A stretch of 64,000 nucleotides of DNA, from NCBI GenBank assembly GCA_949361645.1, contig OX442427.1, positions 4,840,016 to 4,904,015 on the forward strand. The letters run 5' to 3'. A model generated the notes under the pieces. The model was given only the letters and a program-made list of their open reading frames with translations. It did not search any database and had not been told where the DNA came from. Shown piece by piece: positions 33,300 through 43,981 of the stretch (positions are counted from its first letter, which is position 1; every line of letters begins with the position of its first letter). Made by a program: the position numbers and the translations under genes. The DNA comes from Spongilla lacustris (taxonomy: Eukaryota; Porifera; Demospongiae; Spongillida; Spongillidae).

Positions 33300-35208
33300 A
33301 CGATTTCCATACAATGCAGAGTGTGTGGGCAGAGGCTAACGAAGTACAGGGCAAAGAAAAGAACCAGCTCTGAGTGCATAGCATTCTCAGCTGAGCTGAA
33401 AAAAGCTTTTGACATTGACACATCTGGGGATGATGTAACCCTGAGATGTTCTGCATGCAATGTAAGCTGGGTATGTAGAGAACCATTTGTGCCATCACAA
33501 AGTGAGTGCATCACAAATGAGTAGTGATGCTATTTGAGTGGCAAAACAAGTAAACATATGACATCATAAGAGGTCATCTTGAGAAGATTGCCCCTCCTCT
33601 AGTTCTCCATAGTGAGCCTAGCCCACCTTTGGCAAGAGCTAACAACCTATCAATGCTAAAGGAGCTGAAGTGTGCACTGTGCTCCAACACCCTCTCACAG
33701 CCACTGGAACTGCTGTGTGGTGCACTGGTGTGCTCCAAATGCCTCCGGGAGTGGATAGCTGCATATGATGCTGTGAACCGTCCATGCTGCTCAGAGGACG
33801 GATAGTCCTCTGCTGCTCAGAGATGGTCCCATGTTGCTCAGTAATGGTTCCATGCTGCCCAGAGGATGGTCCCATGCTGCCCAGAGGATGATCCCCTGCT
33901 GCTCAGAGGATGGTTCCCTGCTGATCAGAGGATGATCTCCTGCTGCTCAGAGGATGATCCCCTGCTGCTCAGAGGATGATCCCCTGCTGCTCAGAGGACA
34001 GTCCCATGCTGCTCAGAGGACGGTCCCCTGCTGATCAGAGGATGGCCCCCTGCTGCTCAGAGGACGGTCCCCTGCTGCTCAGAGGATGGTTCCATGCTGC
34101 CCAGAGGATGATCCCCTGTTGCTCAGAGGATGATCCCCTGCTGCTCAGAGGACAGTCCCATGCTGCTCAGAGGACGGTCCCCTGCTGATCAGAGGATGGT
34201 CCCCTGCTGATCAGAGGATGGTCCCATGCTGCCCAGAGGATGATCCTCTGCTGCTCAGAGGATGATCCCCTGCTGCTCAGAGGACAGTCCCATGCTGCTC
34301 AGAGGACGGTCCCCTGCTGATCAGAGGATGGTCCCCTGCTGCTCAGAGGATGATCCCCTGCTGCTCCGAGGATGATCCCCTGCTACTCAGAGGATGGTCC
34401 CCTGCTGCTCAGAGGATGATCCCCTGCTGCCCAGAGGAAAATCCCCTGCTGCTCAGAGGACGGTCACCAGGATGGTCCCCTAGTCAGACTATCATCAAGT
34501 GTGATAACGCTGCTGTCAGATGTTCTGGAGCACTGTATACAGACTACAGCAGGGATATTAAGGATGGTGACTATGAAGAGCATTAGTGTGCACCAACACT
34601 TACACCTGAGGAGGAGAAGCAAGCAGTGAGTTTGCTGAAGAGGGTAATCTCTACCAGCTAGTCCTGACAAAACCATCATACAACTTGCTACAGGGGAAGC
34701 AGTTAAGTGAATGTCAATGACTTGTACAGAGGTTACATAATGTATACACTCACTTCTGCCAATAACATTCGTGCATGTCACCAGAGCTAAACTACAGCTG
34801 CCTACTCATCATGGACTGAAGTTCAGGTACATGTATTGCCGGCGATTAAGGCTGGGCTTGCCATACCTTGGAATACACTGAGGCTTCTAAGGCGGTGTGT
34901 CACAACATACAGCAAAGGCTCAATTCTAACTCACTGGTGTTTCAGGTGGCTCAAATTATCAGGAATCTGTCTGGCTGGTGAGGAAAGGATGCACCACATA
35001 TCCAGCCAAATTGTTGGCGATAACCCCAAAGGAGAAACAGCCCCCTTTTCAGGGGCCAAGTCAATTCATGCAAAATTCTTGGCTTGACATTTGCTCCAAT
35101 CCACAACCACATGCAGAACCTGATGCGCATTGTGCAAGAGCACTTACTAAGTATTGAGCCACAATTGGTAGCTGCCATCCCCCCTCCAGCCAAGAGAGTC
35201 AAGAATAA
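33300..35208 (+). pseudogene. RING/SAP family copy B: N-terminal module, RING finger, expanded by a minisatellite
   Basis: The frame at 33321-33524 carries FDIDTSGDDVTLRCSACNVSW. From 33655 a second frame reads LKCALCSNTLSQPLELLCGA, then LVCSKCLREW and RPCC. This is a RING-like pattern in which the usual His is replaced by Ala. Immediately after RPCC the 22-bp minisatellite (33785-34475) begins. Beyond it, frames read LVRLSSSVITLLSDVLEHC, GLKFRYMYCRRLRL, and WLKLSGICLAGEERMHHISS followed by QIVGDNPKGETAPFSGAKSI. After a shift near 35080 the frame reads ILGLTFAPIHNHMQNLMRIV to AAIPPPAKRVKNK and a TAA at about 35210. The core seen in copies C and D is not present. The array and frameshifts make a functional product unlikely. 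Confidence 0.65.
33785..34475 (+). repeat. 22-bp minisatellite, about 31 units
   Basis: The unit is CTGCTGCTCAGAGGATGATCCC with substitutions (GGTTCC, ACAGTCCC, GATCAGAG variants). Since 22 is not a multiple of 3, every strand frame repeats with a 22-residue period, giving CCSEDD, LLRGW and AAQRM blocks in turn. The first unit overlaps the end of the RING coding sequence. Confidence 0.95.
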
Positions 35209-35216
35209 ATAATAAT

Positions 35217-35974
35217 TCAATTCAAGCTCAATCTATTTACATACGAGCATGGAGTCAAATTTAAACCAAAAGAAATGTAAGGCTATATTTTAAACGCTCT
35301 GTTAAAACCCACTTCATTGCGCAAATATTAATTCCCCCACCCCCAAAACAACACCAAAATGGTGGATTTTCAAAGGCTAGAAATCTACTTCAGAAAATGC
35401 GTTGCCACTAACCTGTACCAAAAAACGACAGTACAAACAACTAACTTTACCGTGATAGCTTTGGCATGTTCCAATTCAGTCACCGAGCGTCGTTGTAGTT
35501 TTTTGAACACATGTAGTCGGTGATCGCCGTGCGTAAGTCGATAGGTTTGAAGTACCAGAGCCGACAGTTGGCAACACCAGGCCACGTGATTTTTGCTTAC
35601 AATATAGTTCAAAGGTGTTTATCACTGCTAGTATGGCTTTTAGGTGTTGATTACGTTTTATGTACCCCGTGCACAGCTGGTTCTAAAAGGCATCGGTTGT
35701 CAGGTTCGTTGCTATGGGTGTACGTAACCATTTCAATTTTTCGGGGCGTAGGGCTTAGTTTCCACGCGTTCAATGAGAGCAGACCACCGTGGCTTATGAA
35801 CACTACCACTTTTCCCAAGTACACAATGAATTCTATAGAGCCCTAGCCCTGCTTCTGTTTGAACAATGCTGCACAGATTTTTATTTTATAGTCTTGTATA
35901 GCTATACATCATGTGAAGTTTTTTTTCTTTTGTTTTACGATAACCATTGGCAGTCAGCCATAATAGCTACTATG
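35217..35974. other. Intergenic, no gene seen
   Basis: Open frames such as 35520-35846 lack motifs. No repeat partner was noticed. Confidence 0.4.
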
Positions 35975-37530
35975 CAGGGTTGCCGTAGGCCGGCTAAGAG
36001 TCCGGCCTGAGGCCGGCCAGCCTGCCAGCCCGGCCTGGCAGGCCAGATTATAAACGTTAATCAATAAACGTTAATCAATTGTTACGTAACGTTACGATGT
36101 CGATGAACTTAGCGTGTAATTCCTGACCTATGCCATCTGCTCAGTGGCTCAAAGTAATACAATCCCGAGGAACTTGTGAGATTCATGCCGTAGCAAAGGT
36201 TTAGCAGTAGCACAAACACACCCGCATGTAAATCGAAAGAGAAAGGGTTCGTTGATTGACACAAGCCGTTCTCCAGGGAGCAATCCACTCTAGAAAGACA
36301 CATTGATCAAATGAAAAATGCCGAAGTCTCAGTAGTTTGTGCCAAACAAGAAAAGACCATTATAACAGCCAAGAGTATATTCCATCTCTCACAAAAGTAA
36401 AAAAGTTGCATCAGCATGACAAAGCCACGAAACTCTTACACTTAGCTCTTGCATGGTGTGAAAATTTGCCCCCCCCCCCAGATCTTTCTGACACTGAATT
36501 TGTTGCATGCATCTCAGCATGTTCCTTCAAAATTAGTGATGTACTTGGATTTTCAAATTAAATGGAATGGAAACGAGGGACGCACTTTGGATACTTGGAA
36601 GTGCTTTCAATGCACCTCCCTTGTTCCCAGTCCAGTTGTGTCTGGCTAGCAAGACAACTACAAGATGGCCACATAAAGTGTGCACTACTTCTCATAATAA
36701 ACATAATGCTAGTGTAGAATGCACCAATGCTACACAGAAAAGACAAAGGAATAAGTACCATACTCAGGCACATGCACACACATAATAACACATATATATT
36801 CTATTCATAAGCTGATGTGGGTAGTCCAGCCCCATCATCCATGTGCACTACACTTCTCCATTTCACTCTGCTTCCTCTTATGCACAGATTTGTGGCTCTT
36901 AAGTATAGCAAATGCCAACGTTGCCCTTACCCATCCAGTCACTTCACTTAGTGGTTTTTCCCACTTTAATGCTATTTTGGTTGCTAACAGTTTTATGACA
37001 GAGTTAGCTTCTCGAGCTAGGACACCATCAATTGAGGTGACAAAAGGGGTGAAAGATGCATGTCTAGCCTCAACAGCATCCAGGTATTTCTTTTTCTTCT
37101 CATTCTCAGCTGAAGAACAGAATCAACAGTGCGGCTGGTATATGACTGGGCGTCAGTGTCCATGACACGAATATCAAGCAACGCCTCAGTCTGGGCAGCC
37201 CACAATCCTCTCACACCAAGATCAGCTACCAAGGCAGGTAGAGGATCAGCATCTCTCACAATTGGTTCTCTAATCACATCCCTAAATGCAATTGATGCAA
37301 GGCCAATGCTACACAGTGTTTACTGTTGCACCTTACTTTGATAATTGAATACTGAACAAGAAGTGAATTTAATTTGTTTGCATACACATGTACAAATAAA
37401 GTAGTCATATACTGCATGCATGTAGTGATACATCGAGGGGGCATGGTCGGGCCTGATAGGCCAGGGGTCCGGCCTGACAGGTCAGGCCAGCTCCCTGGCC
37501 TGACAGGCCGGCTGGCCTTCGGCAACCCTG
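35975..37530. mobile_element. hAT-type element with CAGGGTTGCCG ends (1556 bp)
   Basis: It begins CAGGGTTGCCGTAGGCCGGC and ends with GGCTGGCCTTCGGCAACCCTG, which is complementary at the tip. The subterminal zones are packed with GGCCGGCC and GGCCTGACAGG blocks. Flanks CTACTATG (35967-35974) and CTACTACG (37531-37538) differ at one base, consistent with an 8-bp hAT target duplication. No hAT transposase is visible. The interior carries a retroelement fragment on the minus strand. Confidence 0.75.
36827..37285 (-). pseudogene. Retroelement C-terminal fragment inside the hAT-type element
   Basis: The minus strand reads DVIREPIVRDADPLPALVAD, LGVRGLWAAQTEALLDIRVM and DTDAQSY. After a one-base shift near 37115 it reads YLDAVEARHASFTPFVTSID, GVLAREANSVIKLLATKIAL and KWEKPLSEVTGWVRATLAFA. 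I recognise this as the conserved segment that follows the reverse transcriptase in a widespread invertebrate retroelement group. I cannot name the clade with certainty. It ends at a TGA near 36827. The RT itself is absent. Confidence 0.6.
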
Positions 37531-38680
37531 CTACTACGTGCATGTAGATGCACATGATCTTGTGGCTACGCAGAACTACACAGAACAACTCAGACACATT
37601 TATGCACAAGGTATGTGACCTTATGGTTACGTGGATACAGAAGGGTCAATTGTACACATCACCAAACATAAACATATATTGCCCTACCTACTGTATGTAC
37701 ACACGCGTAAGTCTACCACAAATACTTATTGTATCACTCAGAACGTACCTTTGGGGTTTATTAGTAGATATCCTATTATATTTCCTGCAGCTGTTCGTCG
37801 TTCTTGGAATCGCATTCTTTACACAGAAGGAGAAGCGATGGAATTGTCCTGATGTTCTGCCCTATTATCGTTGCCTCTTTAAATCCGTATTGGTTCCGGG
37901 TTGTTGCGATATTTTTCTCTCTCAACCGTTTGTTTTGGCTTGGGGTTCTTGTGATATTTTCAAACTCAGCGGTTTGTTTAGGCTTGGGGATTCATAGATA
38001 TCGTTCTCGAGCTTTTTTCTTTGCTCTCGTCTGACGATCGCACGTTTCCTCTCGCTTTTGGAGGTATTCCGCTCGCCGTTTAGCGCCGACGTGAAGGCAT
38101 TTTGACAAAAACAACTTCACTAACAAAAGCAAATGATATAAAACTACGAACTGGAACACCAAAGATATCGCCTCACGTGTAAAAATCTCAAAGAGGTGTG
38201 GCTTAATTATTATTATGATGTGATCCATGACACTAGTACAGAAAATTCTAAACCTATTGATACCATTTAATAATGTTCTTGGAAATGGTTCCTGTGTCGA
38301 ATTTTTTTTTCAAAGCACAGTACACTCTCGATGCTATCGTGGGATCCGGACAGCATCGAGGGGCTTTACCGCTTTAGTAGCAAGGTCTATTGACATAGGT
38401 GTGGGAAGTAACGTAATTTGGCAAGTGCACTGAGTGTATTCAGTAAAGAAATGTGGGTTAAATACAATCGCGTGGTGCAGCTGGTATATATACACATCTA
38501 AGTGCTCAAGCTTCTAGACTACATGTATGTTAAAAACAGAATTGCATGCAGCCACATGGGAGCAGCCTTCATTCATGCGATCAAGCTATAAGCTACAAAC
38601 ATAAAGGATCAATACACAAGCAGGCACCCCAGCCATGCCGGTGCAGTGTGCTGCCATTATATCCCCTGCCTTTTTAGTTG
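37531..38680. other. Non-coding with dispersed repeats
   Basis: Region 37575-37770 partners 4180-4400, and 38088-38165 partners 10697-10785. No gene was recognised. Confidence 0.5.
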
Positions 38681-39110
38681 CTACCCAAGCATAGTGAGCC
38701 TTGTATAGTTGGATCCAAGCACATGTGTGAGTAGATTTTTTTTACCCAACCACAGTGCCTTGTGTGCTTGGATTGCTACCCAAGCACAGTGAGCTTTGTG
38801 TGGTAGGATTGCTACCCAAGCACAGTGAGCCTTGTGTGGTTGGATCCGAGCACAGTGAGCCTTGTGTGGTTGGATCCAAGCACAATGAGCCTTGTGTGGT
38901 TGGATCCAAGCACAGTGAGCCTTGGGTGGTTGGATCCAAGCACAGTGAGCCATGTGTGGTTGGATCCAAGCACAGTGAGCCTTGTGTGATTGGATCCAAC
39001 TTACATCCAAGCACAGTGAGCGTTGTGTAGTTGGATTTTTACCCAACCACAGTGCCTTGTGTATTTGGATTGCTACCCAAGCACAGTGAGCCTTGTGTGC
39101 TTGGATCGAC
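38681..39110 (+). repeat. 30-bp minisatellite
   Basis: The unit is GTGAGCCTTGTGTGGTTGGA followed by TCCAAGCACA, in about nine tight copies between 38815 and 39000. Diverged and longer variants (containing TTGCTACCC) lie on both sides. Being a multiple of three, it translates to a 10-residue repeat (TQGSLCLDPT on the minus strand). No evidence that this is a real protein. Confidence 0.95.
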
Positions 39111-39647
39111 AAGAGATATCGATCTGACACACTCGCGTGTTGTTCAGATCCCGAAATTTCAACGGTTCGATCAAACCCTCTTGTAAAGAAGTTGTAGGCG
39201 TTCGGTTGCCTCCATTTTGTGCTCAAGGGCGATCAATAAAACAGCACAAGATGTCAGTGACCAAACTCAACTGGAGGCCAGAGTGACATATCTCTCACGA
39301 AGGTCTTAAGCTTCGAATTTATTGCCCGCATATGAGTCGTTCTCCACTGACAGGCTCAGCAGAAACAGCTTATCCAAGTACTTTTGTAGTCCAGATGCAT
39401 CCAAAGAAGCTCTTTCGCAGACATAACTTCAATCCACGTGTTATTTCCATTGCCGCCTAGCGAATCTTAAATTTGGGTGCGGTTTTACGTGACGTGAGGT
39501 GATTAAATTCCTTCACACCTATCTGTGAAAACTGTACATGTGTTGTAGGCGCCCGTTCGGCACATTCACAAGGATATGGATATGATCAAGTCATCCGACT
39601 TAGGCATTCATATTTACAAGGGGTCCCTAATTTGGATCCGAAATTTC

Positions 39648-39649
<2 letters not shown>
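39111..39649. other. Non-coding, nothing recognised
   Basis: No repeat, splice or domain signal was identified. Confidence 0.35.
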
Positions 39650-39697
<48 letters not shown>

Positions 39698-39712
39698 GGG
39701 GGGGGGGGGGGG
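39650..39712. repeat. Long poly-G tract
   Basis: More than 60 bases of nearly pure G with one T. It is followed by repeats of GGGGAC..GGTCCCC and TCCCCAATTT. Such a tract is prone to sequencing length error. Confidence 0.9.
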
Positions 39713-39999
39713 CTCCAATTTACCGCTAAATTGGGGACGGGGTTCCCCAGATTTCCAGGAAATAGGGGACGGGGGTCCCCAATTTTATGGGGTCCCCAAT
39801 TCTACGTGACACCGCCACAGGTTGTACTGTATTATGTTATGATAGCGATACATGTAGTAGCGAGAGCGATAGCAACAAGGGGTGATAGTAGCGAGAGCCA
39901 TAGAGTGCGATAGTGATCGAGGGCGATAGCATCGAGGGTATACTGTACTCAGTTACACTGATGTATGCACCATCACTATAATAAAAGTATGAGAAACTG

Positions 40000-40258
40000 G
40001 GTGTGGATCCCCAAAAGGGGGTGGGTGCGGGAGGGATATTCCCCCCCCCCCCCCCCCCNNNNNNNNNNNNNNNNNNNNNNNNNNNNNNNNNNNNNNNNNN
40101 NNNNNNNNNNNNNNNNNNNNNNNNNNNNNNNNNNNNNNNNNNNNNNNNNNNNNNNNNNNNNNNNNNNNNNNNNNNNNNNNNNNNNNNNNNNNNNNNNNNN
40201 NNNNNNNNNNNNNNNNNNNNNNNNNNNNNNNNNNNNNNNNNNNNNNNNNNNNNNNNNN
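40000..40258. other. Poly-C and 200-N assembly gap
   Basis: GGGGGTGGGTGCGGGAGGG is followed by a C run (40041-40058) and exactly 200 N (40059-40258), a fixed-size scaffold gap. The sequence before the run matches the subterminal motif of the CAGTGGCGGATCC elements, so the gap probably lies in another copy of that family. Confidence 0.8.
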
Positions 40259-40552
40259 TACGTTCTTCAAAGCCAGTAGTGAAGGCATCAGGAATAATCG
40301 CCATAAATGTCTGTCCTTGATGTGAGTACATGTATATGATCAGAGCAATTCGCCATTCACACAAAAGATGCTTACTAGATTGCCTGCCTTTTATTTCGAA
40401 TACTGATCCTCTTCGTACAATAAACAAGCATGTGCTTTTGCTTTGCTAAAATTTGAAGTAGTTGGGCTGGCCCGACTAAACTTAAAGGTCGTTCTTTTAA
40501 TAGGGCTACTAGCTCTCACTTTCAGACGTGTTCCGCTCGTCTTTTAGAAGGG

Positions 40553-41900
40553 AATGGAGAAAGGAGGGAAGGGGAGGGGAAGAGAGAGCAGGGACAGGGG
40601 TGAAGAGAGAGGGGGAAGGGGATGAGGAGAGAGGAGGGAAGGGGGAGAGGAGAGAGGGGGGAGAGAAGAGAGGCAGGAAGGGGGAGAGGAGGGAAGGGGG
40701 AGAGGAGGGAAGGGGGAGAGGAGGGAAGGGGGAGATGAGGGAAGGGGGAGAGGAGGGAAGGGGAGAGGAAGGAAGACGGAAAGGAGAGAGGAGGGTAGGG
40801 GGAGAGGAGGGAAGGGGGAGAGGAGGGAAGGGGGAGAGGAGGGAAGGGGGAGAGGAGGGAAGGGGGAGAGGAGGGAAGGGGGAGAGGAGGGAAGGGGGAG
40901 AGGAGGGAAGGGGGAGAGGAGGGAAGGGGGAGAGGAGGGAAGGGGGAGAGGAGGGAAGGGGGAGAGGAGGAGGGAAGGGGGAGAGGAGAGAAGGGGGAGA
41001 GGAGAGAAGGGGGAGAGGAGAGAGGAGGGAAGGGGGAGAGGAGAGAGGAGGGAAGGGGGGAGAGGAGAGAGGAGGAAAGGGGAGAGGAGAAGGGGGAGAG
41101 GAGAGAGGAGGGAAGGGGGAGAGGAGAGAAGGGGGAGTGGAGAGAGGAGGGAAGGGGGAGAGGAGAGAAGTGAGAAGAAGGGGGTGAGGAGAGAGGAGGG
41201 AAGGGGGAGAGGAGAGAGGAGGGAAGGGGGAGAGGAGAGAGGAGGGAAGGGGGAGAGGAGAGAGGAGGGAAGAGGGAGAGGAGAGAGGAGGGAAGGGGGA
41301 GAGGAGAGAGGAGGGAAGGGGGAGAGGAGAGAGGAGGGAAGGGGGAGAGGAGAGAGGAGGGAAGGGGGAGAGGAGAGAGGAGGGAAGGGGGAGAGGAGAG
41401 AGGAGGGAAGGGGGAGAGGAGAGAGGAGGGAAGGGGAGAGGAGAAGGGGGAGAGGAGAGAGGAGGGTAGGGGGAGAGGAGAGAGGAGGGAAGGGGGAGAG
41501 GAGAGATGAGGGAAGGGGGAGAGGAGAGAGGAGGGAAGGGGGAGAGGAGAGAGGAGGGAAGGGGGAGAGGAGAGAGGAGGGCCAGGGAAGGGGGAGAGGA
41601 GAGAGGAGGGAAGGGGAGAGGAGAGAGGAGGGAAGGGGGAGAGGAGAGAGGAGGGAAGGGGGAGAGGAGAGAGGAGGGAGAGAGGAGAGAGGAGGGAAAG
41701 GGGGAGAGGAGAGAGGAGGGAAGGGGGAGAGGAGAGAGGAGGGAAGGGGGAGAGGAGAGAGGAGAGAGGAGGGAAGGGGTGAGAAGAGAAGGGGGAGAGG
41801 AGAGAAGAGGGAAGGGGGAGATGAGGGGAGGGGAGAAGAGAATGGAGAGGAAGGGTAGGAGAGAAGAGAAGATGAGACAGGAGGGAAGGGGAGGGGGATA
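40553..41900 (+). repeat. Purine-only GA-rich array (about 1.35 kb)
   Basis: The plus strand is almost entirely A and G. Two interleaved units, GAGAGGAGGGAAGGG (15 bp) and GGGAGAGGAGAGAGGAGGGAA with a trailing GGG (24 bp), dominate the left and right halves. Long open frames in several phases (up to 469 codons on the minus strand) are translated simple repeat, not genes. Confidence 0.95.
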
Positions 41901-42201
41901 GCTAGCACAACACTACACCACTTGGCAACATATCCATGAGACATGGCACACACTTTTCAACACACACAGTCACATACACCCACCTATTCGGAGTGGTTCA
42001 CCCCTATCCTGGTGGGATGGTGTTCTGTTTTCCATCACCTTTGCAGCTTGAATGAGCAGCACCTGATTTGCTCTAGTGGGACCACGCAATTGTGGAGGAC
42101 ATTCCCGTTACCATTGTCGGCATTGAACAAAACTAACTTATAAATGGTCCTACGAACAAGTCATCTTTGACAGCTTGCTTACATGAGGGTGGGGGGCGCA
42201 A

Positions 42202-42567
42202 ATATAGACCCCTTGCCGTGTCATCCCGGGAAGGATTCAAAACATTAGCGGCCATATTGTTTTGGTGCAAAATGTGTGCGTTATTTAGAATTCGTGTTTT
42301 CATTACGTACAATGATGTAATAATAACAACTTAGACTGGTGAATAATCACGGCCTAATTAATTGTATTCATAAGTCTAAGCGCGACTCATACTTAGAACC
42401 GAATGAAACGATTATGGGTTGTTGCGGGCGTACAGTTATAGTGTTTAATTTACGTCATCGTCGTCGTAGATACACAAACTTCTAAATAACGCACACATTT
42501 TGGTCCAAAACAATATGGCCGCTAATGTTTTGATCCTTCCCGGGATGACACGGCAAGGGGTCTATAG
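42202..42567. mobile_element. Foldback element with about 88-bp arms
   Basis: Left arm 42202-42291 (starting ATATAGACCCCTTGCCGTGT) and right arm 42479-42567 are near-perfect complements. The 187-bp spacer has no coding capacity. The arms contain TCATCCCGGGA and GCGGCCATATTGTTTTGG. No transposase. Confidence 0.85.
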
Positions 42568-42708
42568 TAATACTCTCGTTGTATGTTAGCTAGCTCACCT
42601 GTATACGTCACCCATGGCCAACCAATGCAAACTTCTTTGGCCTTAATAGCGACGGCCAATTGCATGCAGTGGTTTCCCACCTTCACGCTATCCTTCTTAC
42701 TGCATTCA

Positions 42709-42743
42709 CAGTAGCGGATCCAGGGGGGGGGCACAACGGGCCC

Positions 42744-42777
<34 letters not shown>

Positions 42778-43525
42778 AGGGTCCCGCCCCTACGTATACA
42801 CGTACTTGTACGACTATGTGTACGCGAACATATGCAAACACAGCGCAGAGATATAGCTACGGCAGAAATGGCCTATACGTACATAATGATACATGGGTCA
42901 GGCCATGTATGAATATGATTGCTTTTATCGCGTGACGTAATAGCATTCGGCTCTACAATAGAAGTACAGGCAAAAGGTATGTTACATTAGCCGGCCGTTT
43001 AGCGTATGTTTTTCAATTTTCCCTCTAGAGAGCATATCGAAAAGTATCAAAAACCGAGCATAACCCCAAAATTAGCCCATGTATTTCCGTGGAGGCAAAT
43101 AAAGCAATTAACGCCCACGCGTCATGTGACCATATGAAAAAGGTAGTATTTCAATATTTTCTAAACGAATAAACGGTGAGTTCAACTTCAGTACATGTGC
43201 TATCAACGGCGATGCATCGGCGCATTGAACATATAGCGGCTGAGCTCTTGATCTGTCGCTCCCCAGCCTCGAACAGTAATTACATTTTTGGTGCAGTTTT
43301 TACGTACTTTTTGGGGGGTTTTCTACGCAAAAAGCGTTGGCTTCTGGGGCGGAGCCCCAGACCCCGGTGGGGGAGCTTACAGCGCTCCCCCACACCCCCT
43401 AGCTGGGCGGGAGGGGTGCCCCCCTCCCGCACCCTCCCCGGGGCGGCCCGCCTACTACTTCGCCCCACCCCTCGCCACACCCTCGCCGGTGCCCCCCCCC
43501 CTCCCAATTCCTGGATCCGCCACTG
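42709..43525. mobile_element. hAT-like element, CAGTGGCGGATCC family, copy 1 (817 bp)
   Basis: The left end is CAGTAGCGGATCCAGGGGGG, and the right end is the complement of CAGTGGCGGATCCAGG. An exact 5-bp duplication ATTCA flanks it (42704-42708 and 43526-43530). Next to the left end is a G run and then a long C run. The right subterminal part holds GGGGCGGAGCCCC and GGGGGAGC...GCTCCCCC hairpins shared with other copies. No transposase inside. Confidence 0.8.
43020..43140 (+). repeat. Dispersed repeat (partner at 53.87 kb)
   Basis: AAAAGTA.CAAAAACCGAGCATAA, then AAGCAATTAACGC, CCCACGCGTCA and GTGACCAT occur in the same order at 53868-53998. This copy lies inside the element at 42709-43525. 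Confidence 0.7.
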
Positions 43526-43981
43526 ATTCATGCTAGCCTATCGATCCTTCTTACTTTTGCGATCGGCTTAACCCGCTTTGTAGCGTTCAATTGTTCTTTT
43601 TTTTTTCACGTGAACGGTCTTTCGGAGCTTCATCGCGCGACTCGTCAGCACAACCACACGTACAACTGTCAGTGTCATAATTTAACTGGCAATATTCTTG
43701 CACTATTCTATTCGTGTTCAACCACAAGTTTATTCTGGATCTCCACTTTATGGTTTCCAAGGGCCGATAAAATCTGTTGTGGGCTATTGCTAACAAAACT
43801 AAGTTGCTAAAGATCGAATTTGTCTCAAGCATAACTCCGCTTACGAAAATAATAAAACAAATCCGACTCGGCAGTAAGTTTGTAACTTGGTGGTTCTAGT
43901 GCTTCTGCGTAACGGCTAACATTACGCTTCAATCGTGACAAAGAAACAGCGCAATAAACCTCTTATCCGAGTGAATCTTAT

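Noticed and set aside
33785..34475. CRISPR-like regular array
   Set aside because: Units are directly adjacent without unique spacers, and the DNA is eukaryotic.
33976..34586. Open frames with CCSED and LLRGW repeats
   Set aside because: Products of the 22-bp minisatellite. The period changes frame each unit, so no fixed protein is selected.
39837..40427. Open frames running through the N block
   Set aside because: The frame is open only because unknown bases are translated as X.
40544..41953. 469-codon open frame on the minus strand (Pro/Ser/Leu-rich) and Glu/Arg-rich frames on the plus strand
   Set aside because: They are translations of the purine-only tandem array, open in several frames because the repeat lacks stop codons.
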